Of a stretch of DNA of 64,000 bases, positions 36,468-45,900 are shown in pieces. Origin of the DNA: an uncultured Oscillospiraceae bacterium. GTDB taxonomy: Bacteria; Bacillota; Clostridia; Oscillospirales; Ruminococcaceae. The notes under the pieces were generated by a model. The model had not been told where the DNA came from and did not search any database. It was given only the letters and a program-made list of their open reading frames with translations. Every line of letters begins with the position of its first letter. The stretch's first letter is position 1. Both the position numbers and the translations under genes were made by a program. The stretch covers positions 37,853-101,852 of the forward strand of contig CAKTCT010000005.1 of NCBI GenBank assembly GCA_934539585.1. Reading direction: 5' to 3'.

Positions 36468-38651
36468 TTATTGTTTCACTGTCGGAAGGATTCTGAATTC
36501 GCCGGGGGCCAGGGTGATCAGCTCCACAATGCCGAACTGGTGGAGCCAGAAGGTCTTTTCTTCCTCGAAATCCACGTTATACAGGCAGATTTTGCCCGCT
36601 TCGGGGAAGTAGCTGAACGCCACATACCGGCAGACCTCCCCGGAGGCCTTCTTATCGTCGGTGATATAGACGTAGCCCCGGTTCTCGTTGGCGATGCTGC
36701 GGTAGATACAGCCCAGCATTCCGGCGGAGTCCATGACGCTGCCGGGGCCCTCGTCCAGGTCCGACGCGCCGGGGTAGGCCCAGGTGTTCAGGAAGTAGCA
36801 TTTGCCCTTGCCGTACCGGTGGAGGGTCAGCACCGGGCGGCCGATCTCGTCGTCGGTGATGAGGACCTGGAGCTCCGGGTCCGTGGCCTCGATCTGCCCC
36901 ACCGGGACCCCCAGGATGCCGAACCGCCGGGGGAACTCGCTTTCCAGCGCGTGGGAGCCCTGGGGAATCATGGCCCAGTAAATATTGTCCCCGCGGCCCA
37001 GGACTTTCAGGCCGCAGAGGTCGGAGAAGTCGCCGCCGTTGACCAGGTCCTCCGTGGTGAAGGCGAAGTTCCGGGTGTCCACCGTGGCCAGCTGGGGCAA
37101 GGAGATGAACAGGGTCCCGCCTCCCGCCACGTACTCCCGGAGGATGTTGTACTGCTTCTGGGAGCAGGTGTTCCAGCCGGTAAACAGGAGGGCTTTATAC
37201 TGCTTCCGCAGAAATTCCGCCGTAATCTGGTCGTAGGCGAAGGAGACCACGTCCACCTGGCCGTAAGGCGTGCCGGAAAGGTGGATGTTCACGTAGGGCT
37301 TCAGCACCGGCACCTCGGGGAAGAAGACCTCCCGGGCCAGCTTCCAGCCCCGTTCCGGAGCGCCCTGGAACCAGCTGGGGTCCTTGACGGCCAGGTCGTA
37401 GGTGCCGCCGATGGCGTAGCTGTGGTTGTACCGGGCGGAGGTCAGGTCCAGGTTGCCCTTGGCCAGAGCGATGGTGGTCTCCGGCTGGCCCTCGGGGGTG
37501 CCGTTTTCCTTGACGAAGTTCCAGAAGTCGGAGATGACCTCCCGGTACTTCCGGCACACCGGGGAGCGGTAGTCCGCCGTGGGGAAGTAGGGCCGGGCTT
37601 CCTCCAGGACCTCCCGGACCTCCTCCGGCTTTTCCCGGACCAGCTGCCGGGCGGAGCCCCAGCTGAGGATGCCCCAGCGGTCCCGGGCGGTGTGGGGCAT
37701 CAGGAGCCGGGGAGAATCCGGGGACAGGGTGTGCTCCACGAACCAGTTGCCGGACTCGTTGATGATCATCTTGCTCCCGGCCATGTACTTGAGGTAGAAG
37801 GCCGCCCGGAGGGTGTCGTAGCGGTGAGGAGCGCTGTTGGGCTGCCAGTCGTAGTGCTCGTGGGCCAGGTGGGAGCCCCACAGGGGCAGGTTATGCTGCC
37901 GGTAAAGCCCCCGGGAAAGGGCGCTGGAGAAGTTCAGGCTGGGGAAGGCGAAGTCCTCCACCACCGGCATATCCGCCCCGCCTAAGACCTCATAGTCCAG
38001 GTGGAAATCGCTGGAGGTGGCCATGACGAACTTCCAGCCCTGTTTTTTCCGGCCCAGGGCGTGGTCCCGGACCTCCTCCAGGATGCGGTCCGCCAGCTTC
38101 CGGAGGGTGATGGTCCCGCCGCACTCCTCTAAAAGGCGCTGGGTGCTGTCCAGGCCGGTGGAGAACCGCTCGCCGAAGTCGTAGCCCAGGTAATGGTCGC
38201 CGCCGTCCTCCACCATCCGGGGAATCCACTGGGGGTCGGAGTCGGTGTAGATCAGGGCAGTGTAGAGCCCCAGGGCCTTGGCCTCCCGGATGAACCGGAG
38301 GAATCCGGCTCCTCTCCGGTCCTTGTAGCGGTCAAAAATCTCCTGGTACTCCTCGGGGGTCAGGTTTTTCAGGCTTTCCCAGTCGGGGCCGGGAATGTCC
38401 ACGCCTACCCCGGGGAGGTCGTAGACCCACTCCCCGATGACCCGGGGGGAGAAGCCCCGGGGGATGCCCCAGAGCTGGACCAGGTTGCCCTGGTTGTCGC
38501 TGAGGACCTTTTCCAGCTGTTCTTCCATGGTGAAATGCTGGCACTGCCAGCTGTAATGACCGGTCATGGTGCAGAGCAAGGTGTCCGTTTCGGTGGGATA
38601 AATCCCGGAGCCGACGAAAATGCCTTCCGGCGGGAGCTTGATGGTGTCCAT
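36468..38651 (-). CDS. Unassigned glycosidase-like protein (TIM barrel plus GATase-like domain)
   Basis: I recognise the architecture rather than the family. The 727-residue cytoplasmic protein has no signal peptide. An N-terminal TIM-barrel-like half (about 40-420) contains LVQLWGIPRGF, YTALIYTDSDPQWIP and MIINESGNWFVEH, with acidic residues placed like glycosidase catalytic sites. A second domain (about 430-640) resembles the class I GATase-like fold seen in beta-galactosidase trimerisation domains: QYKALLFTGWNTCSQKQY, LREYVAGGGTLFISLP, YGKGKCYFLNTWAYPG. A small beta domain ends it. It has its own promoter, divergent from the FAD oxidoreductase operon. Confidence 0.68.
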   Translation of the reverse strand: MDTIKLPPEGIFVGSGIYPTETDTLLCTMTGHYSWQCQHFTMEEQLEKVLSDNQGNLVQLWGIPRGFSPRVIGEWVYDLPGVGVDIPGPDWESLKNLTPEEYQEIFDRYKDRRGAGFLRFIREAKALGLYTALIYTDSDPQWIPRMVEDGGDHYLGYDFGERFSTGLDSTQRLLEECGGTITLRKLADRILEEVRDHALGRKKQGWKFVMATSSDFHLDYEVLGGADMPVVEDFAFPSLNFSSALSRGLYRQHNLPLWGSHLAHEHYDWQPNSAPHRYDTLRAAFYLKYMAGSKMIINESGNWFVEHTLSPDSPRLLMPHTARDRWGILSWGSARQLVREKPEEVREVLEEARPYFPTADYRSPVCRKYREVISDFWNFVKENGTPEGQPETTIALAKGNLDLTSARYNHSYAIGGTYDLAVKDPSWFQGAPERGWKLAREVFFPEVPVLKPYVNIHLSGTPYGQVDVVSFAYDQITAEFLRKQYKALLFTGWNTCSQKQYNILREYVAGGGTLFISLPQLATVDTRNFAFTTEDLVNGGDFSDLCGLKVLGRGDNIYWAMIPQGSHALESEFPRRFGILGVPVGQIEATDPELQVLITDDEIGRPVLTLHRYGKGKCYFLNTWAYPGASDLDEGPGSVMDSAGMLGCIYRSIANENRGYVYITDDKKASGEVCRYVAFSYFPEAGKICLYNVDFEEEKTFWLHQFGIVELITLAPGEFRILPTVKQ

Positions 38652-38695
38652 AGGGGTCCCTCTCTTTCGGTGCGCAGAATGACGTCTTTGAGCTG

Positions 38696-38725
38696 ATTAT
38701 AGGTGGGGACGGACCGTGCTGTCAA
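38696..38725 (-). promoter_or_regulatory. Promoter of the glycosidase-like gene
   Basis: On the minus strand TTGACA (38725-38720), an 18-bp spacer, and TATAAT (38701-38696). Confidence 0.75.
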
Positions 38726-38843
38726 GAAACGTTTTTTCATGAACACACACTTTTTTACCGGAAAATCCGGTGGGGAAAGGGCGGGGAGCCTTTTCAGAAG
38801 GAACCCTCCGGTGAAAAATTGTGCGTTCCGGAACAAATATCGA

Positions 38844-38872
38844 TTTACTTTTCAGAAGGAGTATGCTAAACT
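38844..38872 (+). promoter_or_regulatory. Promoter of the FAD oxidoreductase operon
   Basis: TTTACT (38844-38849), a 17-bp spacer, and TAAACT (38867-38872), with TG one base before the -10. It is divergent from the promoter at 38696-38725. About 120 bp lie between the two and hold no gene. Confidence 0.65.
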
Positions 38873-38954
38873 AATTCTGAGAAACTAGCTAAAATTTCCG
38901 GGAGCACACCGGTTGAAATCGGGATATTCACCAAAGCATCGGAGGAAACGACAG

Positions 38955-39773
38955 ATGAGATTCAAAACGCCGGTTTTTATCTGCGGCGCTACCGCCCTGG
39001 GCATCGCCACCGCCGTCCGCCTGGGAGACCGGGCTGTCCTGGCGGAGGAAAACGGCTGGGCCGCCGGGGAATTCGCCGCGGCCTTTGAGCCTGGGGAGGG
39101 TCCCTGGGAGCCGGTCACGGCGGAGGGGAAGGCCCTGGCGGACGAACTGGTCCGCCGGGCGGTGCTTTCCTCCCGGGGGACCCACATCCAGGGGGCGGCT
39201 CCGGTGTTTTTCCGGCTGCTCCGGGACCACGGGGTCTGGGCGCGCTTTCTGACCCGGCTGGCCGGTATCCGGCGGCAGGGAGACGGCTACGTCGTGACCC
39301 TGGCCGACAGCGAAGGGTTTCACACCCTGGAGGCCGGGACCATTCTGGACACCACCTCCACCGGGGAGACAGCGCCGGGGCGGTTCTCCGGGTTCCGGGA
39401 AAGTCTCAACGCCACCCTGGTCCCGGGGGCGGAGGGGGCGGAACCGCCGGTCTCCTCCGATCCCGGGCTGGCCGTGATCCCCGGGAGCTTTTCCGACGAA
39501 TTCTACCTGCGTTGCCGGCTGGAGCCCGGGACCTCCCTGGAAGCGGCCCGGGAGACCCTGTTCCTCCGCTGGGGGAGCCGCGGCCCCGGGCTGGAAGCCT
39601 GGCGGATCGCGGCAATTTCGCCCATGGTTTCCCGGCGGGCCGCCCCGGGGGTCCGAAGGGTGGAGGACAACTGGTTCTGGGCTCCCTCCGCGGCCTGCCG
39701 GAACCTGCTGGACGCCTTTGAGACCGGTTTCGGCCTGTCCCTCCCGTCCCTGGAGGAAGGAGGGGAAGGATGA
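38955..39773 (+). CDS. Small FAD-dependent oxidoreductase-like protein
   Basis: The 272-residue product looks like a shortened member of the FAD-dependent oxidoreductase family (PF12831 type). A dinucleotide fold begins FICGATALGIATAVRLG, with VLAEEN at the end of the second strand, followed by ILDTTSTGETAPGRF, the position where relatives read DCTGEA. It lacks much of the substrate domain. The start ATG 38955 follows GGAGGAAACGAC. The stop overlaps the ATG of the next, full-length relative (ATGA), so the two may form a complex. The function is unknown. Confidence 0.7.
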   Translation: MRFKTPVFICGATALGIATAVRLGDRAVLAEENGWAAGEFAAAFEPGEGPWEPVTAEGKALADELVRRAVLSSRGTHIQGAAPVFFRLLRDHGVWARFLTRLAGIRRQGDGYVVTLADSEGFHTLEAGTILDTTSTGETAPGRFSGFRESLNATLVPGAEGAEPPVSSDPGLAVIPGSFSDEFYLRCRLEPGTSLEAARETLFLRWGSRGPGLEAWRIAAISPMVSRRAAPGVRRVEDNWFWAPSAACRNLLDAFETGFGLSLPSLEEGGEG

Positions 39774-41419
39774 TGCTGCGGCAGTATTGGAACGGTGTCC
39801 TCCGGGAGACGGAGGGCAGTCCGGAGGGGCCCTCCTACGACCTCATCGTTGTCGGGCTGGGGACGGCGGGCGCTGTGGCGGCCATCACCGCCGCCCGGCA
39901 GGGGCTGCGGGTCCTGGGCCTGGAGCAGCTCCCGGCCATGGGCGGCCAGGGGACCCTGGGCTACGTCATGCCCTACTACTTCGGCGGCTCCGGGGGGCTT
40001 TTTGAGGAGCTGGACCGAAAGACCCGGGAGCAGACGGCCAGGGGCTTCGCGGAGACCAACGGCCTCCACCCGGACTGCAAGCTCTTTGTCCTGGAGCAGG
40101 AGGCCCGGAAGGCCGGGGCGGAGCTTTTCTTCGGCGCGGGGCTTACCGGGGTCTATCTGGAAGGGAAGACCGTCAAGGGCGTCCAATGGCTCCGGGAGGG
40201 GCGGCTGCGCAGCGCCGGGGCCCGGGTGGTCCTGGACTGCACCGGGGAGGCGGAGGTCTGCGTCCTCAGCGGCTGTGAGACCCGGCGGGGCCGGGAATCC
40301 GACGGGGGCTGCCAGCCCTTTTCCCTTCCCATGACCACCTATTATCAAAGAAAGCTGTGCAGCCAGTTTGTGGACAGCGGCTTTCTGGAGGACCCCTCCC
40401 CGGAGAGTTACAGCCGCGCCTTGGTGGAGACCATGACCGGTCCCATGTACCTCCGGGACCCCTTCGAGCCCATTGACCGGGTCATCGCCTACTCGCCCCG
40501 GCTGGGCATCCGGGAGGGGCGGCGCATCGTCGGGGAGACGGACCTGCGGCTGAAGGACCTTCTGGACGGGAAGCTCCCCGGGCCGCCGCTGTTCTACGCC
40601 TGCGCCAATCTTGACAAGCACGGCTCTGACTACGCCATGGAGAGCCTGGAAATGCAGGAGTGGTGCCACATCGCAAAGCTCTGGGGCGTTCGGCTGGCCC
40701 TTCCGGTGCCACTGGGGGCCCTGATCCCCAAGGGGTACGACGGACTGCTGGCGGCGGGACGGCACCTGGCTGTGGATCACGACCTGGCCTCCGCAGTGCG
40801 GATGAAGCGGGACATGCAGAAGTGCGGCGAAGCGGCGGCTCTGGCCGCGGCCCAGGCCGTCGCCCGGAGCTGTCCCCTCCGGGAGGTGGACGTAGGGCGG
40901 CTCCGGCCGAAGCTGGCGGAAAGCGGCTGCCTGGACCTCCACCCGGTGTTCATGCGCCGCATCGTCTCCCGGGACGACGGGGAAAATCCCCCGGTGGAAT
41001 GGCTGACGGACCCGGCGGACATCCGGGCGGGGCTCCTTTCGGAGGAGCCGGGGCTGGCCCTGTTTTCCGTCCGGCGTCTGGGAAAAGAGGGCGCGGTTCT
41101 TCTCAGGAAGTGGATGGGGGAGGACGCCCTCCGGACGCCCTGCACCCTGGGCCTGGGAATGCTGGGCTTCCCCGAAGCGCTGCCGGAGCTGCGGCGGCTG
41201 GCCTTTTCCCCCGGGGAGGACTTCTGGGCAGCGTCCTCGGCCCTCTGCCTGCTCCGGCGGCTGGGGGAGAAAGAGGACCTTCCGGCCCTGGAAGCCCTTG
41301 CCGAAAAAGGCGGGGAGCTTCGGCCCTATGCGTTGACAGCGGCGCGGTCCATCCGCAGCCGGATATCCTGTGAAAAGACGGAGGATTGCCATGAAATGGT
41401 TGCACAGCCGGTTGATTAG
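39770..41419 (+). CDS. FAD-dependent oxidoreductase (PF12831 type) with helical C-terminus
   Basis: The 549-residue flavoprotein has a canonical FAD motif, DLIVVGLGTAGAVAAITAA (residues 24-42), with LEQLPAMGGQGTLGY after it. VVLDCTGEAEVCVLSGC is the family's second conserved block, and GLLAAGRHLAVDHDLASAVR is the C-terminal FAD-contact block. Residues from about 430 form HEAT-like helical repeats. Members often sit in glycan or sugar-acid utilisation loci; the substrate is unknown. It overlaps the previous gene by 4 bp and the next by 29 bp, so translation is coupled. Confidence 0.82.
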   Translation: MMLRQYWNGVLRETEGSPEGPSYDLIVVGLGTAGAVAAITAARQGLRVLGLEQLPAMGGQGTLGYVMPYYFGGSGGLFEELDRKTREQTARGFAETNGLHPDCKLFVLEQEARKAGAELFFGAGLTGVYLEGKTVKGVQWLREGRLRSAGARVVLDCTGEAEVCVLSGCETRRGRESDGGCQPFSLPMTTYYQRKLCSQFVDSGFLEDPSPESYSRALVETMTGPMYLRDPFEPIDRVIAYSPRLGIREGRRIVGETDLRLKDLLDGKLPGPPLFYACANLDKHGSDYAMESLEMQEWCHIAKLWGVRLALPVPLGALIPKGYDGLLAAGRHLAVDHDLASAVRMKRDMQKCGEAAALAAAQAVARSCPLREVDVGRLRPKLAESGCLDLHPVFMRRIVSRDDGENPPVEWLTDPADIRAGLLSEEPGLALFSVRRLGKEGAVLLRKWMGEDALRTPCTLGLGMLGFPEALPELRRLAFSPGEDFWAASSALCLLRRLGEKEDLPALEALAEKGGELRPYALTAARSIRSRISCEKTEDCHEMVAQPVD

Positions 41420-43538
41420 AAGGACCTTTGTGTCCTATATTGCACTCCTTTACGTGTTCCTGCTCTGCTTTGCCGGCGTCACCTTCCACGACATCAAAAA
41501 GCGGGCCCAGGAAGACGTTGAGAAGGACTGCCTCCGGTCGGCCAAGGCCATGGCCTTTTCCATCGACCAGAACTTCTCCCGGATTCAGTCCACGGCGCTG
41601 AAAATGTCCCAGCTCCCCTGGATCTGGGGCTTCAGCGTCACCGACGGCACCTTTGAGGAGCAGTTCCCTCCCATCGAGCGCCGGGACATCGTCAGCAATC
41701 TGCAGATTCTGGTGGAAAACGACACCATGCTCCAGAACCTGACCATTTTCTTCCCCTCCAAAGACACCGCCGTGTCCTCCAAGGGCTGGTTCTCCATTGA
41801 CCGGTATCTGGTCACGGTCCGCAGCGACCTTCCCCAGCTCCGGGACGCCCTTCATCAGCGCCTGGACTTCGACGTGATCTACCTGGACCGGGAAGCCATG
41901 ACCAAGAACCCGGTGATCTGGATGCTGGACACCCTGGATTACACCTCCACGCCCCGGATACAGCTGGCCTTCAGCTTTGGCAAGAGCACCCTGGCCAACT
42001 GGGTGTCGGAGATTTCCTTCAGCCGCCTCAGCTCCTTTACCCTCTACGGCAGCGAAGGGGTCCCCCTGGTCCAGATTCCCGGCCCCCGGAGCGACGCAGG
42101 CAAGGTCTCCACCCTGACCATCCCCGCGGGGAACTTCGGCTGGACCTATGAGATCGCCTACGACCCGGCTATGCTGGAGGTCCCGGCTGAGAACTTCTTC
42201 AAGTGGATATGGATTTTCGCGGCGGCCTTGCTTGTGGGCCCCTTCCTGGCCTGGCTCCTGACCTGGTGCAGCTACCGCCCCATCCAGAGCCTTCTGGAAA
42301 AGGTGGGCCAGAGCGGCGGCAGCGGCCCCGCCAACGAATACCGGATGCTGGAGGACGCCTTCATGCGCCTTTCCGAGGACAACTCCAACATGAAGCTCCA
42401 GGTGACGGAGTACCAGGAGTTCGTCCAGCACGATCTTTCCATGCGGCTGCTGAAGGGCTGCTTTGACCGGACCCAGGTTTCCCGGGAGCTGGCCTACTAC
42501 GGCATCGACTACACCGAGGAGAACCGCTTCTGCGTCCTTCTGGTGGAGGTGGCCGACCTAGGCGTGGCCGAGGACTCCAAAAGCGGCATGGACGGCCGGA
42601 TGATGGCTACCCTGCTCCTCCGCCAGGTGCTGGAGGACTGCCCCTATCAGAACCGGCTGATCCAGGTCCTGGACGAGGACGCCGTGGTCATCTTCTCCGA
42701 CCAGAAGGCTCCCCTGGAGGAAGCCGCTCTGGACGAATACCTGGACGGGCTGAAAAGCTCCGCCGCCTTTACCTTGGACATCTGGCGGGGGCAGATCGAG
42801 CCCCGGATCATCGGCATCAGCAAATCCTACCACGAGGCCAAGGAAAAGCGCTTCGCCGCGGAAAACGCCGTGGCCGCCAGCCTGCCCCAGGCCGCCGCGG
42901 GCTTCTACTACCCCACGGACTGGGAAATCCAGCTGATCAACGGCGTCAAGGCCGGAAATATGGAGGTCGTCTCCCGCATCCTCAAGGAGCTGCGCCAGGA
43001 GAACCAGAGCCGCCATCTGGACGCCGGGGCCCGGACCGCCCTGTTCCGCTCCCTGGAGGACACGGTGGTCCGGCTGGCCGCCGAGCTGGGCGGGGAGGAG
43101 CTTTCCCGGCCCAAGGGCGGGGACTGGAACGTCTGCTGGACCTGGGTGGAGGAATCCCTGGGCCGGATGTGCCAGCGCACCAGGCTCTCCAAGGACAAGG
43201 ACCAGGACATGGGCCGGAAAATCCTGGCCTATGTGGAGGAAAATTTCGAGTCCCCCAACCTTTCCCTGAAAGAGATCGCCCAGGAGCTGGGCATCGCCCT
43301 GTCCACGGCCTCCAAGGCCTTTAAAAACGTGGCCCAGATGAACTTTTACGACTACACCTGCCGCCTGCGGATGGAAAAGGTCAAGAGTCTTATGGCCCAG
43401 GGCCAGTTCTCCGTCCGGACCCTCTGCGGCCAGGTGGGGTATGAAAACGAGTACTCCCTCCGCCGGACCTTCCAGCGCTACGAGGGGATTTCCATTACCG
43501 AGTATCGGGAAAAGATCAAGAATTCCAAGGAGGAATAA
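41391..43538 (+). CDS. Membrane-anchored AraC-family regulator (YesN/YtdP-like)
   Basis: The 715-residue transcription factor has an N-terminal transmembrane helix (FVSYIALLYVFLLCFAGV), an extracytoplasmic sensor domain (about 45-265), a second helix (WIWIFAAALLVGPFLAWLL), a linker region and a C-terminal AraC double helix-turn-helix (about 615-712, including LSLKEIAQELGIALSTASKAF and the second helix region RTLCGQVGYENEYSLRRTF). Such one-component regulators activate neighbouring CUT1 sugar transporter genes on sensing an external ligand. It probably controls this locus. ATG 41391 follows GGAGG and lies within the end of the previous gene. Confidence 0.88.
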   Translation: MKWLHSRLIRRTFVSYIALLYVFLLCFAGVTFHDIKKRAQEDVEKDCLRSAKAMAFSIDQNFSRIQSTALKMSQLPWIWGFSVTDGTFEEQFPPIERRDIVSNLQILVENDTMLQNLTIFFPSKDTAVSSKGWFSIDRYLVTVRSDLPQLRDALHQRLDFDVIYLDREAMTKNPVIWMLDTLDYTSTPRIQLAFSFGKSTLANWVSEISFSRLSSFTLYGSEGVPLVQIPGPRSDAGKVSTLTIPAGNFGWTYEIAYDPAMLEVPAENFFKWIWIFAAALLVGPFLAWLLTWCSYRPIQSLLEKVGQSGGSGPANEYRMLEDAFMRLSEDNSNMKLQVTEYQEFVQHDLSMRLLKGCFDRTQVSRELAYYGIDYTEENRFCVLLVEVADLGVAEDSKSGMDGRMMATLLLRQVLEDCPYQNRLIQVLDEDAVVIFSDQKAPLEEAALDEYLDGLKSSAAFTLDIWRGQIEPRIIGISKSYHEAKEKRFAAENAVAASLPQAAAGFYYPTDWEIQLINGVKAGNMEVVSRILKELRQENQSRHLDAGARTALFRSLEDTVVRLAAELGGEELSRPKGGDWNVCWTWVEESLGRMCQRTRLSKDKDQDMGRKILAYVEENFESPNLSLKEIAQELGIALSTASKAFKNVAQMNFYDYTCRLRMEKVKSLMAQGQFSVRTLCGQVGYENEYSLRRTFQRYEGISITEYREKIKNSKEE

Positions 43539-43539
43539 G

Positions 43540-44355
43540 ATGAAGAACGCAAGGTTCGGCCTGTCCAGCGCCCTGTTTCCGTCGCCGGTCCGGCAGGATT
43601 GGGAAGAATGCCGGGCGGCTGGATTCCAGGCCGCGGAGCTGTCCCTGGGCTCCCACGGGGACTGCCTTTCCCCGGAGGACTGCCTCCGCATCGGTGACCG
43701 GATCGCCGGGGACATCCCGGCGGCGGGGCTGGCCCTCTGGACGGTCCACATTCCCTTCGGGGAGCCCTGGGACCCCTCCGCCGCCGACCCGGCGGACCAG
43801 GCGGAAAACTGCCGCAGGATTCTGGCGGTGCTGAAGCAGTCCGCCCGGTGGGGAGCCAAGGGAGCCGTGCTCCATGCCAGCGCCGAACCGGTCCCCCTGG
43901 AACCGGCGCTCCGGCAGATCCGATTGGCCCACGCCCGGGAGTCCGTGGCCTGCCTCAGCGAATGGGCGGCGGAGCTGGGGCTTTTCCTGGCCGTGGAGGA
44001 CCTGCCAAGGTCCTGCCTGGGGAACAGCGTCCGGGAGATGGAGGAGATTCTGGCGGACACCGGAGCCGTCATCTGCTTTGACGTGAACCACCTGCTCCAG
44101 GACAGCCACCAGGCGTTTCTGGACGCCCTGGGCGGACGGATCAGGACCCTGCATCTTTCGGATTACGACTTTGTCGACGAGTGCCACTGGCTGCCGGGGG
44201 AGGGGAAGATCGACTGGCCCGGTCTCATGGCGGGCCTGGAGGCCGCCGGGTACAACGGGCCGCTGCTGTTTGAGATTTCCCATCGTCGGCTCCCCGGCGT
44301 CCGGCCCGCCGATGTGCTGGAGCATTTCCGCCGGGCCCTTTCCCGGAAAAACTGA
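43540..44355 (+). CDS. Sugar phosphate isomerase/epimerase-like TIM-barrel protein
   Basis: This is a 271-residue relative of the protein at 35381, of the AP-endonuclease-2 / xylose-isomerase-like barrel family. Candidate metal ligands are in AVEDLPR (Glu), CFDVNHLLQ (Asp/His), HLSDYDFVDECHWLPGEG (His/Asp) and LFEISH (Glu). It follows the AraC-type regulator by one base, behind AAGGAGG, and ends just before a strong terminator. It is thus the last gene of the four-gene FAD oxidoreductase operon. The substrate is unknown. Confidence 0.82.
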   Translation: MKNARFGLSSALFPSPVRQDWEECRAAGFQAAELSLGSHGDCLSPEDCLRIGDRIAGDIPAAGLALWTVHIPFGEPWDPSAADPADQAENCRRILAVLKQSARWGAKGAVLHASAEPVPLEPALRQIRLAHARESVACLSEWAAELGLFLAVEDLPRSCLGNSVREMEEILADTGAVICFDVNHLLQDSHQAFLDALGGRIRTLHLSDYDFVDECHWLPGEGKIDWPGLMAGLEAAGYNGPLLFEISHRRLPGVRPADVLEHFRRALSRKN

Positions 44356-44369
44356 ATCGCGGAGCCTTC

Positions 44370-44409
44370 GCCGCTCCGGCCATGGATACGTGGCCGGGGC
44401 GGCTTTTTT
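44370..44409 (+). terminator. Terminator of the FAD oxidoreductase operon
   Basis: GCCGCTCCGGCCA (44370-44382) pairs with TGGCCGGGGCGGC (44391-44403), followed by six T. Its 3' arm and T run are also the first anchor of the tandem repeat array. Confidence 0.88.
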
Positions 44410-44924
44410 GCCCCATTTGCCCCCAAAAACCGCAGCACCTATCCGATTCGCTGCCCCACATTCAAACCCGGACGCCCCCGAACCCCCTATGCCATTGCTC
44501 CGCCCCAGCTATGAACAGCGTAGCCAGAGTGGCTTTTGGCTCTCCATTCGCTTCTAAAATTCGCAGGCCCATCCGATTCGCCGCTCCACATCTCAAAACT
44601 GGATACTCCACAAACCTCACCTCAGGCATTGCCTTGCCCCGTCTTAGCATAGCCCAAGCGGCATTTCAGCACCTCTCTTTCCCCAAAAAACCGCAGCTCC
44701 CCACCAGTTGCTTCACCGATCCCTAAAAACGACACGCCCAGAACCTCCACGAAAATTCACCGCCCTGGCCGTAAATAGCACGGTCAGAGCGGCCTTTTTG
44801 CGCCCGTTCGCCCCCAAAAACCGCAGCACCCATCCGATTCGCCGCCCCACGTTCAACCCCGGACGCCCCGAAAAACCGCCCACGCCATTGCTTCGCCCCA
44901 GCCATGAATAGCGTAGTCAGCGGC
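44399..44924. repeat. Degenerate tandem repeats, unit about 130 bp, four copies
   Basis: The anchor GCGGC (variant GTGGC), usually followed by a T-rich run, recurs at 44399, 44529, 44658, 44789 and 44920, a period of 129-131 bp. Each unit also repeats a CCCCAAAAACCGCAG-like block, CATCCGATTCGC (clear in units 1, 2 and 4) and, at its end, a CCAT(T)GCTTCGCCCCAGC-like block. Units 1 and 4 are most alike; 2 and 3 are decayed. A further anchor with CATGGCCGGAGCGGC is at 45275-45288. There is no convincing coding potential on either strand. Confidence 0.8.
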
Positions 44925-45725
44925 GGTTCTGCTCCCTTTTCCTGGGAAGTCTGTTGCCGTTCCAACTCTCAATGCCAGTAGGAACGGGCAGCCTCTTTTT
45001 GCAGCCCTCTTTTGGGACATCCCCCGTTCCATCTGCGTCGTTGCCGATGCCGGGAGGAAACTGAAAGATTCCCGGGCGGAAGTGCGGCAAGGAGTGTTTG
45101 TGAAATCTGTTGTAAGGATAGGAACGGAAACTTTTTCGACACCTCCGGAGCAGAACCCGTTTCCCAAACTTCCTTCCCATGTCGGGTTCACGTCAATTCC
45201 CACGCCGGGAGGGAACTCCCAAAAATTCCCGACCAGATACACCGGACGGAGTTCCGTCCGCCGCCGTGCTAATCATGGCCGGAGCGGCTTTTTCATCCAA
45301 GGAAAGCCCCGCCGCCAATCTGCTACCAAAAAATATCAAGCGCAGTCCGACCTTTTGGTCTCGCCCCCGCTCGATACCGCCATTTGGGTTACACCGTCCC
45401 GCCCTAGGACAGAGCCAAAAAAATTCTCAGCTCAAATATGCCAGGCAAAGTTTGTCATCCGGCGGGGGAGGAGACCATGAAAAATTCAGTCGCTCCGGAA
45501 GAAGAAAACAGTTTCCGGAACCCTTTCCGTTTGTGGAAGGCGCGGGAAATTTTCGTGGTCAGCGGTCCTTTTGGAGATGACCTTTGCGTGACCCTGCTGA
45601 TACCCTCCCTGAACCCGAACATAACCTTTTTCTCCCCAAAAAATAAGGGGCAAAAAAAGCCTTTTTTTCCGCCCGCACAGTATTTTCCGGCGGGAAACTC
45701 CTGTGCGGCGGGGAAGAACGGTTTG
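44925..45725. other. Non-coding stretch with decayed repeat remnants
   Basis: About 800 bp between the tandem repeats and the surface-protein promoter contain no supported gene. There is one isolated remnant of the 130-bp unit near 45275 and several short hairpins. One weak open frame (45477-45803, 108 codons, RBS GGAGGAG) runs through the downstream promoter and has biased low-complexity content, so I do not call it. Confidence 0.5.
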
Positions 45726-45754
45726 TTGACAAAAGGGGAGCGGCCATGTAAAAA
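45726..45754 (+). promoter_or_regulatory. Promoter of the giant surface-protein gene
   Basis: TTGACA (45726-45731), a 17-bp spacer, and TAAAAA (45749-45754). A leader of about 140 nt follows. Confidence 0.6.
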
Positions 45755-45900
45755 TGAAAGCACACAGCCACGGATTGACCAAAAAGCGAAAATCCGTGCA
45801 TGAAAAATCGTGCAATCCCACAACGCTAACAAAAGGAGGTGGACCGCGTACCCTGTTCCGCGATCACACATAAACGGACGAAAAAGGAGGCACACAAACT

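Noticed and set aside
44462..44965. Minus-strand short frames with repeated peptide-like pattern (GAANRMG) in the tandem repeats
   Set aside because: The similarity between these frames is explained by the 130-bp DNA repeat. Frames break between units and lack start signals.
45477..45803. 108-codon frame with a fair RBS upstream of the surface-protein gene
   Set aside because: It runs through the -35/-10 region of the next gene and has no recognisable domain. It could be a relic, but support is too thin to call it.
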